A stretch of 5,419 nucleotides of DNA from Gemmatimonadota bacterium (GTDB taxonomy: Bacteria > Latescibacterota > UBA2968 > UBA8231): positions 273 to 5,691 of the forward strand of contig JAPOZF010000762.1 of assembly GCA_026706165.1 (NCBI GenBank). The letters run 5' to 3'. Under the pieces are notes generated by a model that saw nothing but the letters and a program-made list of their open reading frames with translations, was not told the DNA's origin and ran no database searches. The position numbers and the translations under genes are program-made. Below, piece by piece: positions 1 to 5,419 of the stretch; the stretch's first letter is position 1, and every line of letters begins with the position of its first letter.

Positions 1-583
1 TCTTGAACATGTAGCGGACGCGGTCGGTCCTGTTCTGCCGCCCGCAGTGCCAGATGCCGTGGTGGACGACCGCGAGGGTGCCGGCCCTGCACACCATCGG
101 CAGCTGCCCGAGGAAGTTCTGGTAGCGGCCGACATCGAGCTCGTTGACGCGGCGGAAGTGGCTTCCCGGCAGCAGCATGGTGCCGCCCATTTCCAGCGGC
201 ACGTCGTGCGGGAAGTACATCAGCTGGATGTCGAAGTGCATGCGCATGTCGATGATTGAGTCGCCGTGCAGCCCCTGGGCATGGCCTTCGTTCGGTTGGC
301 GGACGTGAACGGCCTGATGGTCGAACAGGGGATCGGCCCCGACCAGGCTCTGGATGATCCCGTGTATTTCCGGCATCCTCAGCATCTTCCCCACAGGAGA
401 AGGGTCGGGGTAGCATTTCGAAAACGGCGTGCCCGCGGGCTGGCTGGCAATGCCGCCGCCGTCGATCTCGGCGATCACCGCCCGATTGATCCCGTCGGGT
501 ACGATCTCGTCGAACTGAAGCACGCCGCGGGCAACGAATTCGGCCATCTGTTTCGAGTTGAGCAGGTACTGTTTGCCGGCCAT
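1..583 (-). CDS. Phytanoyl-CoA dioxygenase (PhyH) family protein, C-terminus cut by window edge
   Basis: A predicted non-haem Fe(II)/2-oxoglutarate-dependent oxygenase, probably a soluble cytoplasmic enzyme; its substrate cannot be read from the sequence. The 194 visible residues begin MAGKQYLLNS. The iron-binding HxD is seen as LHGDS (H106, D108). The distal histidine is most likely H179 in IWHCGRQN, with R190 eleven residues later as the expected 2-oxoglutarate carboxylate ligand; that H-to-R spacing is usual in the PhyH family. A GGTMLLPGSH segment (about 133-142), typical of the family's cupin core, lies between them. The ATG at 583 is preceded by GGAGGA nine bases upstream (598-593). It overlaps the stop of the small upstream gene by one base (TGATG), so the two are probably translationally coupled. 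The frame runs off the window still open, so the remaining C-terminal part is outside. The family call is firm; the specific reaction is unknown. Confidence 0.9.
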   Translation of the reverse strand, partial: MAGKQYLLNSKQMAEFVARGVLQFDEIVPDGINRAVIAEIDGGGIASQPAGTPFSKCYPDPSPVGKMLRMPEIHGIIQSLVGADPLFDHQAVHVRQPNEGHAQGLHGDSIIDMRMHFDIQLMYFPHDVPLEMGGTMLLPGSHFRRVNELDVGRYQNFLGQLPMVCRAGTLAVVHHGIWHCGRQNRTDRVRYMFK

Positions 584-861
584 CAGTCGATCTCCTCCAG
601 TTTCTCGAAGATGAACTCGTTCTTTTGGAACGACGTGGTGTACTCGGTGCCGGGGTAGGGGGGGATGAGCTGCGGGAACTGGATCACCCTCCACCCGTCG
701 AGCAGGGCGTCGAGTCCGGTCTCGTACGGGGGTTCGGTGCTGTCGCCGGTGGTGTGATGTCCCTTGCCCGTACCGTCGTAAAAAGTCCATCCCTTGACCG
801 GGCTGTCGAGGGCCGAGTAGGACAGGTAGAGAATCATCACCTTCTGTCTGCGCTCCGGCAT
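583..861 (-). CDS. Small uncharacterised protein (92 aa) coupled to the PhyH gene
   Basis: I do not recognise a named family. The product is acidic to neutral, has no signal peptide or membrane segment, and contains compact conserved-looking blocks: ILYLSYS (10-16), VKGWTFYDG (22-30), ALLDGWRVIQFPQ (52-64) and an acidic end, FEKLEEID. Its stop TGA shares a base with the ATG of the downstream dioxygenase, so the two should be co-translated. I recall similar DGWRV-containing short proteins near PhyH genes in environmental genomes, but this is memory and unchecked. The start is uncertain. The ATG at 861 has GGAG six bases upstream and is preferred. The ATG at 873 (96 aa) lies inside a hairpin, and the ATG at 837 (84 aa) starts exactly at the conserved-looking block but has a purine-rich tract only two bases away. 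Long open frames running through this gene into the transporter are shadows. A partner or accessory role for the oxygenase is inference. Confidence 0.72.
   Translation of the reverse strand: MPERRQKVMILYLSYSALDSPVKGWTFYDGTGKGHHTTGDSTEPPYETGLDALLDGWRVIQFPQLIPPYPGTEYTTSFQKNEFIFEKLEEID
593..598 (-). promoter_or_regulatory. Shine-Dalgarno of the left PhyH gene
   Basis: GGAGGA lies nine bases before the ATG at 583, inside the last codons of the small upstream gene. It fixes the dioxygenase start and supports re-initiation across the TGATG overlap. Confidence 0.75.
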
Positions 862-871
862 CTCCTTCTCC

Positions 872-892
872 ATCCCCCAAACTTGTGGGGAT
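872..892 (-). promoter_or_regulatory. Hairpin over the start region of the small gene
   Basis: ATCCCC and GGGGAT form a perfect 6-bp inverted repeat around a nine-base loop. On the transcribed (minus) strand the 3' arm contains the G-run and the first two bases of the ATG at 873. If 873 were the start, the stem would hide it. If 861 is the start, the stem ends just before the GGAG site. There is no T-run after it, so it is not an ordinary terminator. A regulatory role is inference. Confidence 0.3.
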
Positions 893-899
893 CCAGCAG

Positions 900-935
900 T
901 CCGTCTGCTGTTCCCTATCCGTCTGCTGTTCCCTA
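900..935. repeat. Two perfect 18-bp tandem copies
   Basis: TCCGTCTGCTGTTCCCTA occurs twice back to back (900-917 and 918-935) in the 101-base gap between the transporter stop and the small gene. The CTGCTG in the first copy also pairs with CAGCAG just before it (894-899), giving a 6-bp stem with a five-base loop. The array could be a slippage duplication or a paired binding site; nothing in the sequence decides between these. Confidence 0.85.
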
Positions 936-962
936 AATGATAAGCACTCCCGGTCCCCGCCG

Positions 963-2168
963 TCAGGCGGATGCAGGGGCAGCCGGAAGGCTTCCGAGGG
1001 CGCGGTCCCGGATCGGCAGGTGGACGATTGCGGCCGCGACTCCGAGCGCGATGGCACCCACCCAGACCGCGTCGTAGGAACCGGTGGCGTCGTAGATGCG
1101 GCCCCCGAGCCAGACCCCGAGGAAGGCGCCAACCTGGTGACTGAAGAAGACGATCCCGTAGAGCGAGGAGAGCCTGGCGGGACCGAATATCTGGGCGACG
1201 GTACCGCTGGTCAGCGGCACTGTCGCCAGCCAGAGGAACCCGATGGCGCAGGCGAAGACCAGGGCTGCCGCGGTGGTGACCGGCACCACCAGGAAGCCGC
1301 TGATGACCAGGGCCCGGGCGAAGTAGAGGAAACTGAGGAGGTATTTCTTGCGGTAGCGGTCGCCGAGCCGGCCGAAGAGGTAGGATCCCCCCATGTTGAA
1401 CAGCCCGATCAGGGCGAGGGCCGTCGCCGCGGCCATCTCGGGGAGCCCGTGATCTCCGAGGTAGGCCGGCAGATGGGTGGCTATGAATGCGACGTGAAAA
1501 CCGCACACGAAGAAGCCGGCGTTGAGCAGGAGGTAGCCGGAATGCCGGCCCGCCTGGGCGAGCATGCGGGAGAAGCCTTCCTCGATGTCGGAGGTTCGGC
1601 CCCCTTCTCCTGCCCGCGGGGCCGGAGGGAATCCGATGGCGAACAAGCCGATGGCGGCCACGACTGCCGCGGCGTACAGGAGGGTAGCCTGCCAGGATAC
1701 CGTGTCGATCAGCCACTGGATCAGCGGGACCACGGCGAAGGTGCCGAACGAGCCGGCCGCGGTTACGATGCCGAAGGAAGTGGCCCTTTTTTCCGCGGGT
1801 ACCACCCGGGCAACGGCGCCGAGAAGAACGACGTAGGACGTTGCGCTGAGAGCGAACCCGATCAGGGCTCCGAGAGAGAGGAAGGTCAGCCAGGGAGCGG
1901 CAGCCAGGGCGAGCAGGACAAAGCCGGCCGCGTACAGGAAAGCCCCGGCGGCCACCACCCGGCGCGGCCCCACGTGGTCGGCGAGCATGCCCGCCAGCGG
2001 CAGGCCGAACAGGAGGTTCTGCAGGGCCATGGCCAGGCTGAAGGTCTCCCGCCCCGTCGACAGGACCTCCGTAACCGGCTGCAGGAACAGTCCGAACGAC
2101 TGCCGGGCCCCCATGGAGATGGCGACGATGACCGCGCTGACGAGGATGACCAGGGTGGGTTTCTTCAA
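963..2168 (-). CDS. Major facilitator superfamily transporter, monocarboxylate/oxalate-formate type
   Basis: A 401-residue inner-membrane secondary transporter, the usual length for a 12-helix MFS protein. The first helix carries the ARQSFGLFLQP pattern (21-31) seen in the monocarboxylate-porter and OFA-like branches. Loop motif A appears as GMLADHVGPRR (60-70) between helices 2 and 3, and its second-half counterpart as GRLGDRYRKK (266-275). The long polar stretch at about 182-210 is the central cytoplasmic loop, and GFHVAFIATHLPAYL (223-237) is typical of helix 7 in this group. The substrate is unknown; an organic acid or small metabolite handled by the neighbouring oxygenases is inferred. 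The start is TTG at 2168: an in-frame TGA lies eight codons upstream with no better start between, and the next Met (20) would cut helix 1. Its own ribosome site is poor, but a five-codon reading frame with a good site ends over this start. Confidence 0.9.
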   Translation of the reverse strand: MKKPTLVILVSAVIVAISMGARQSFGLFLQPVTEVLSTGRETFSLAMALQNLLFGLPLAGMLADHVGPRRVVAAGAFLYAAGFVLLALAAAPWLTFLSLGALIGFALSATSYVVLLGAVARVVPAEKRATSFGIVTAAGSFGTFAVVPLIQWLIDTVSWQATLLYAAAVVAAIGLFAIGFPPAPRAGEGGRTSDIEEGFSRMLAQAGRHSGYLLLNAGFFVCGFHVAFIATHLPAYLGDHGLPEMAAATALALIGLFNMGGSYLFGRLGDRYRKKYLLSFLYFARALVISGFLVVPVTTAAALVFACAIGFLWLATVPLTSGTVAQIFGPARLSSLYGIVFFSHQVGAFLGVWLGGRIYDATGSYDAVWVGAIALGVAAAIVHLPIRDRALGSLPAAPASA

Positions 2169-2194
2169 GACGAGAGGCTCAAGGGTTTCCTCTC
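2165..2194 (-). promoter_or_regulatory. Possible leader mini-ORF and hairpin before the MFS start
   Basis: GAGAGG (2194-2189) sits six bases before a TTG (2182) that reads five codons (MSLSS) and stops at TGA 2167-2165. This stop overlaps the transporter's TTG start at 2168. The same GAGAGG can pair with CCTCTC (2177-2172), an 11-base loop apart, so the site could be masked. Either this is a coupled leader, or one base has been lost or gained and TTG 2182 was the original start. Confidence 0.3.
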
Positions 2195-2237
2195 AAAACA
2201 AACGTGAATCCAGGCTGGCCGCACCTTGCGAAACGAA

Positions 2238-2704
2238 CTAGAAATGGAGCGTCAGTCTGGCACCTGATCTGTCGGGCTGGACAACGGGATCAATGCCGAG
2301 GGTGACCCGGCTCCCATCAAACTCCAGCAGATGCCCGTAAGGTTTCTGACTGTGCTGATTGATTCTGTCGGCTGAGATTTTTGCATCAATTGATGACCAT
2401 ATATGACTGCCGAACCAGAGTAGACCTCCAAGACCCTCTTTCCAATTATCATCATCATGATCCACAGTTCGACCCAACCAATCCTTACCGTCATCCTCCT
2501 CAGCACTGTCCCTAAATTGGATGCCCAACAGTGCGGTCGAGGTGTGGAACAATCCCTTGGATATGTACTCCCCGTTGTAGATTTGTCCCGCTCGGGAATC
2601 AGAAGAGACAGGCCGAACGCTACCCAGGGCTCCTTCTGTTGATGAGCGTCAACCTGCGAAGTCAGTACAAAAGCCGTCAGGCAAGCCAGAATTCTGAGTA
2701 GCAA
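2238..2704 (-). pseudogene. Frameshifted small secreted, beta-barrel-like protein
   Basis: The gene opens with a strong GGAGGA six bases before TTG 2704 and a clear signal peptide (LLRILACLTAFVLTSQVDA, about residues 2-20), which sends the product through the inner membrane. After about 40 residues this frame turns into low-quality sequence. Another frame then carries a sensible C-terminal part (IYNGEYISKGLFHTSTALL, then an acidic loop, GGLLWFGSHIW, and the end SGARLTLHF). That frame has no start of its own, being closed by TGA at 2651-2649. Restoring one base between 2648 and about 2560 would give a protein of about 155 residues. Alternating polar and hydrophobic strands and the terminal Phe resemble outer-membrane beta-barrel C-termini. 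The family is not recognised. GC is lower than in the neighbours: 42% in 2341-2400 against 67% in 4261-4320, counted by hand. This could be a true pseudogene or a one-base assembly error. Confidence 0.62.
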
Positions 2705-2710
2705 AATGGT

Positions 2711-2716
2711 TCCTCC
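2711..2716 (-). promoter_or_regulatory. Shine-Dalgarno deciding a TTG start
   Basis: GGAGGA is followed by six bases (ACCATT) and TTG at 2704, leading straight into the signal peptide. The strength of this site is the main reason to place the start of the frameshifted gene here although no ATG is present. Confidence 0.65.
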
Positions 2717-2753
2717 ATTTATGATGAGATAATTTCCGCGGCGGATTTAGGTT

Positions 2754-2778
2754 AAAAGCCCAATGACCGGGGGCATGG
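2754..2778 (-). terminator. Weak candidate terminator after the complete PhyH gene
   Basis: On the minus strand CCATG and CATTGG can form a five-pair stem with one bulged base around an eight-base C/G-rich loop, followed by GC and TTTT. It lies about 10 bases beyond the TGA of the dioxygenase. The stem is short, so this is a tentative call. Confidence 0.3.
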
Positions 2779-2789
2779 TGACCCATAGG

Positions 2790-3659
2790 TCAGGCGAAAT
2801 ACATCTCCCCGGTAAATGGCAGGGGCTCCGAAGGCCGTTCGTAGTGGATCTGCTTCGGGGTCCTTTCGAGGGCCGCGGCCCACTGGTCGCGCCAGTCCTC
2901 GTAGCGGGACTCCGATGCCGGGTCGCGGCGGCTGCGCACCACGCTGCTGGGCCACTCCGGCCGCGGCGACGGTTCCCCGGTTTTCTGGTACCGCAGATCC
3001 ATGCTCCAGCGCACTGCGTCGGTGTGGTTGGGGCCGGAGCCGTGCGGGGTCAGCTTGTGCACGAACAGCACGTCTCCCTTTTTCATCGGCAGCGTCACCT
3101 TTTCGACGTCGGGGAGGTCGCGGTTGTAGGTCCAGTAGACCACGCGGTTGCGGTGCACCCGCGGCAGCACCTGCAGGCAGCCGTTCTCCTCGGTGGCGTC
3201 GACCAGCGGCACCCAGACCGTCACCTGCAGGATGCCGGCCGCTTCCCGGGTGGTGAAAACGGCGTCCTGGTGGAAGACGACGTCGGTCGAGGGCATCTTC
3301 GGGCGCACGTGGGACACCGCGTTGCAGCTGATTTCGGGACCGATGAAGGGCTCGATGAGATCGACGAGGTTGTCGTTTCGCAGGAACTCGAAGGTGGCGC
3401 GGCGCCGCGTTACGCCGATATCGGGGCAGCCGTTGACCTGGTCGCAGTCGTCGGCCAGCCTGGCGAGGCGGGTTTCGAAGGGCTCGTCCTCGTGGAGGTC
3501 GTCGATCTCGCCGCGGTCGTGGAGATCGCGGGCAATCTCGTCGACAATGGCGTTGTGGTCCTGGATGAGGGGCTCGAGATCGGCGTCGGTGAGTCCTCCT
3601 TCGACGATGACGTACCCTTCTTCCTTGAAGAAGTCGATATGTCGGTCGGTGGTCTGCAT
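2790..3659 (-). CDS. Phytanoyl-CoA dioxygenase (PhyH) family protein, complete
   Basis: A 289-residue predicted Fe(II)/2-oxoglutarate oxygenase, close to the usual 250-300 residues of bacterial PhyH proteins, and probably cytoplasmic. It starts MQTTDRHIDFFKEEGYVIVE, the typical N-terminal helix and strand of the family. The iron ligands are HQD (H130, D132) and H206 in LTPHGSGPNHTD, with R217 eleven residues later as the predicted 2-oxoglutarate ligand. WVPLVDATEENGCLQVLP (149-166) is the characteristic core segment. ATG 3659 is chosen because GGAG lies five bases upstream and the family N-terminus begins there; upstream extension would run into the divergent SDR gene. It differs clearly from the left-hand PhyH protein, so the pair is not a recent duplication. 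PhyH enzymes hydroxylate substrates ranging from phytanoyl-CoA to ectoine and natural products; the substrate here is unknown. Confidence 0.93.
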   Translation of the reverse strand: MQTTDRHIDFFKEEGYVIVEGGLTDADLEPLIQDHNAIVDEIARDLHDRGEIDDLHEDEPFETRLARLADDCDQVNGCPDIGVTRRRATFEFLRNDNLVDLIEPFIGPEISCNAVSHVRPKMPSTDVVFHQDAVFTTREAAGILQVTVWVPLVDATEENGCLQVLPRVHRNRVVYWTYNRDLPDVEKVTLPMKKGDVLFVHKLTPHGSGPNHTDAVRWSMDLRYQKTGEPSPRPEWPSSVVRSRRDPASESRYEDWRDQWAAALERTPKQIHYERPSEPLPFTGEMYFA

Positions 3660-3691
3660 GTCGGCTCCGGCGTTTTCGTGACTTGGAAATT

Positions 3692-3718
3692 CGCAGGCCT
3701 GCGTCGCGTCCGCAGGCC
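3692..3718. promoter_or_regulatory. Palindromic operator candidate in the divergent promoter region
   Basis: CGCAGGCCTGCG (3692-3703) is a perfect 12-bp palindrome, and a further CGCAGGCC half-site lies at 3711-3718, forming a perfect 8-bp inverted repeat with 3696-3703 across seven bases. The cluster sits in the 112-bp gap between the divergent dioxygenase and SDR starts, where a dimeric repressor could control both directions. No convincing -35/-10 pair was found; TTGGTG and TATCTT on the minus strand are a poor match at 19-bp spacing. No regulator gene is in the window. Confidence 0.45.
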
Positions 3719-3771
3719 CCCTGAAGATAGCGAAACAGGGATCTGTCCCACCAAAGCCGAAGGAGCATACG

Positions 3772-4557
3772 ATGCCTGATCCACATTCACTGGAAGGCAA
3801 GAAAGCACTTGTAACCGGAGGCAAGCGCCGCATCGGCAGGGGAATCGCCCTGTCGCTGGCGGAGGCCGGCTGCGATGTCGGCATCAACGACCTTGTAGAA
3901 GACGCCGACGCCGGGGAGACCCTGCGCCTGATCGGAGAGCGCGGCCGCGAAGCGGCGTTCTTTGCCGGCGACATCTCCGACAGCGCCCAGGTCGAGGCCA
4001 TGTTCGCCGGCTTCCTCGCGCGCTTCGGCCGCATCGACATCCTCGTGAACAACCCCTACGGTGGCACCGGACAGCAGTTTCTCGAGCTCACCGAGGAGAA
4101 CTGGGACGCCAATCTCGATGTCGGCCTGAAGGGGTTCTTCCTGTGCAGCCAGCAGGCCGCCCGGGCCATGGTCGAGCAGGGGGAGGGCGGCTGCATCGTC
4201 AGCACTTCCTCCGTTCACGCGGAGCGCGCCTGGAGGGGAGACACGGCTTACGGCGCCGCCAAGGCAGGAGTCCTGCGCCTTACCGAGAGCATGGCCGTCG
4301 ACCTCGGCGTGCACGGCATCCGCTGCAACGCCGTCATGCCCGGCCACATGAACACCGACCACGTGATTGGGACGCCGCCTCCGGAAAGGGGCAGCATCGA
4401 TGAGAGCCTGTTCTCTTCAGTGCCGCTGCGACGACGAGGTACGCCTGAGGACATCGGCCGCGCCGTCGCCTTCCTCTGCTCGCCTGCCGCGGGCTGCATT
4501 ACCGGGGTATCGCTGGCCGTCGACGGCGGCCTGCTGGCAACGGCGCCGGGGGACTAG
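3772..4557 (+). CDS. Short-chain dehydrogenase/reductase (SDR), classical type
   Basis: A 261-residue NAD(P)(H)-dependent oxidoreductase of classical SDR length with a Rossmann fold. The cofactor motif is TGGKRRIGRG (15-24), where the usual middle glycine of TGxxxGxG is Arg20. D67 in GDISD contacts the adenine in this family, and LVNNPYGG (91-98) replaces the common NNAG. Catalytic residues are N114, S147, Y160 and K164 (TAYGAAKAG), followed by the PG motif (P190-G191) and a C-terminal SLAVDGGL typical of the family. All key residues are present, so it should be active. The ATG at 3772 has AAGGAG six bases upstream. A GH42-like pseudogene starts 15 bases after the stop, so the two were probably one operon, divergent from the PhyH gene. 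A sugar or hydroxylated-intermediate dehydrogenase is plausible but unproven; the Arg20 variant also occurs in pteridine-reductase-like SDRs. Confidence 0.94.
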   Translation: MPDPHSLEGKKALVTGGKRRIGRGIALSLAEAGCDVGINDLVEDADAGETLRLIGERGREAAFFAGDISDSAQVEAMFAGFLARFGRIDILVNNPYGGTGQQFLELTEENWDANLDVGLKGFFLCSQQAARAMVEQGEGGCIVSTSSVHAERAWRGDTAYGAAKAGVLRLTESMAVDLGVHGIRCNAVMPGHMNTDHVIGTPPPERGSIDESLFSSVPLRRRGTPEDIGRAVAFLCSPAAGCITGVSLAVDGGLLATAPGD

Positions 4558-4572
4558 CCCGGGGGGCAGGCC

Positions 4573-5365
4573 GTGACCGCGGAAAACACCTGGATGCAGC
4601 TGCGCAGCAGGGATTACGGGGCGGTTTTCGACAAACCGTTTCCCGTCGGCACCGAGTACTACCGGCCGCCGACGCCGACGCGGGAGTTCTGGGACGGCGA
4701 TTTCCGCCGCATCAGCGCCGCCGGCATGAGCATCGTGCGCGTCTGGTACAGCTGGAACTGGGTCGAGACCCTGCCAAACCGCTACGAGTTCGACGACCTC
4801 GACCTGCTGTTCGACACCGCGGCGAAACACCGGCTCAAGGTGTGGCTCGACACTCCGCTTCCCATATGGCCGCTCCGGCCTGGATGCTGCGCGAGCACCC
4901 CGGCATGCGCGCGGTCTGGCGGGACGGCAGCGTGCAGAAGGACGCAGCCGGGGACTTTTCCCCCCACGGCAGCATGACCCACAACTTCGACCACCGGATG
5001 TGGCGGGTGTACGTCGAGCGCTACCTGCGCCAGCTGGTGCCGCGTTAGAAGGGCCACGAGGCGATGGGTGTCTGGGGCACCTGGGACGGGATCAGCTATG
5101 CCTCCGCCTGGACCGCGTCCGAGCCGTACCCACCCTACAACGACTACACCATCTGATCGACAACTGGGGCCTGTCCCACCACTCCGCCGACCGCCTGACG
5201 AGCGCCGATCCGTACAGCCTTGCCTGTGAGGCCTACGGCTTTCACTGGTGCCGGGCAATGGGGCGGAACGGCCGCTGGTGGAACGAGGAGATCTACGGAA
5301 ACTTCGTCGGCGGCCTGATGCCGCGCGAGAAGATGACCACGGGCGAGGAGTCGGCCATGCACATC
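4573..5365 (+). pseudogene. GH42-like glycoside hydrolase remnant with several disabling lesions
   Basis: The N-terminal part, from GTG 4573, reads well as the start of a beta-galactosidase-like (GH42-type) TIM barrel: GTEYYRPPTPTREFWDGDF, then GMSIVRVWYSWNWVE, YEFDDLDLLF and LKVWLDTPL. At about 4858-4863 the frame breaks; the sequence resumes in another frame as HMAAPAWMLREHPGMRAV through to YLRQLVPR. TAG at 5046-5048 then interrupts, after which the same frame still reads KGHEAMGVWGTWDGISYASA as far as NDYTI and a TGA at 5154-5156. A third frame continues with IDNWGLSHHSADRLTSADPY, NGRWWNEEIYGNFVGGL and EESAMHI, ending at 5365 where homology seems to stop. A block between NDYTI and IDNWG appears to be missing, as intact relatives are around 600 residues or more. 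An alternative start is ATG 4594. The last segment carries a WWNEE acidic motif that may match the catalytic region. At least a frameshift, a nonsense codon, a deletion and a 3' truncation make function very unlikely. Confidence 0.8.
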
Positions 5366-5419
5366 TAGTGTATAGTCTCAGAAATAACTAGCATAATATC
5401 CGCGTCGTGGGTATCTTCT
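5366..5419. other. AT-rich tail beyond the glycosidase homology
   Basis: From 5366 the sequence no longer reads as glycosidase and becomes AT-rich, with stops in the continuing frame. CTAGT (5365-5369) and ACTAG (5387-5391) form a short inverted repeat. It may be the edge of an inserted or rearranged segment, but too little is visible to name an element, and no gene is seen. Confidence 0.4.

Noticed and set aside
894..910. CAGCAG/CTGCTG hairpin as a terminator of the transporter gene
   Set aside because: On the transcribed strand no T-run follows the stem, so it does not look like an intrinsic terminator.
583..1716. 377-codon minus-strand frame extending the small gene into the transporter
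   Set aside because: Its first ~280 codons are an Arg/Pro-rich shadow of the transporter; only the last part, from 861, looks like protein.
885..2207. 440-codon open frame on the plus strand
   Set aside because: It lies opposite the MFS transporter and encodes a low-complexity Glu/Gly/Arg-rich string, as expected from the antisense of a GC-rich membrane protein gene.
3414..3423. CCGATATCGG perfect palindrome
   Set aside because: It lies inside the PhyH coding sequence with no sign of regulatory context; a 10-bp palindrome can occur by chance.
2752..3786. Long Arg-rich minus frame and the 338-codon plus frame over the complete PhyH gene
   Set aside because: Both are shadows; the PhyH motifs HQD, H206 and R217 fix the true frame.
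3660..4052. N-terminal extension of the complete PhyH gene beyond 3659
   Set aside because: It would be antisense to the SDR and lacks family similarity, while 3659 has a ribosome site and the expected N-terminus.
5046..5048. TAG in the glycosidase read as recoding (for example pyrrolysine)
   Set aside because: The same gene has a frameshift, a deletion and a truncation, and the intact SDR ends in TAG, so simple decay is more likely.

Overview
The window is a high-GC bacterial segment. A diderm (Gram-negative-type) host is suggested only by one broken gene whose product looks like a small outer-membrane beta-barrel. The gene set (two phytanoyl-CoA dioxygenase-like proteins, an MFS transporter, an SDR and a GH42-like glycosidase) recalls the accessory catabolic gene pools of uncultured marine, soil or sponge-associated bacteria. 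No taxon can be fixed from the sequence.

Layout. Five genes lie head-to-tail on the minus strand, read from right to left. They are a complete PhyH-family dioxygenase (3659-2790), a frameshifted small secreted or beta-barrel gene of lower GC (2704-2238), a 12-TM MFS transporter (2168-963), a small uncharacterised protein (861-583), and a second PhyH-family dioxygenase (583 to the left edge, C-terminus missing). The last two overlap by one base. On the plus strand an intact SDR oxidoreductase (3772-4557) is divergent from the complete dioxygenase. It is followed 15 nt later by a heavily damaged GH42-like glycosidase (4573-5365). The last ~50 bases are AT-rich and unrelated to the glycosidase reading frame, so they may mark a rearrangement or insertion boundary.

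Function (inference). Uptake (MFS), oxidative tailoring (two Fe(II)/2-oxoglutarate oxygenases), redox chemistry (SDR) and glycoside cleavage (GH42-like, now dead) fit a pathway for a small organic or glycosylated substrate, whose identity is not visible. The 112-bp divergent spacer holds a 12-bp perfect palindrome plus a third half-site, a plausible shared operator. Two of the seven genes are broken and each lies next to an intact gene, so the locus appears to be eroding or rearranging, unless the lesions are assembly errors. No RNA genes, CRISPR arrays or complete mobile elements were seen, and there is no gene-free stretch longer than 300 bases.
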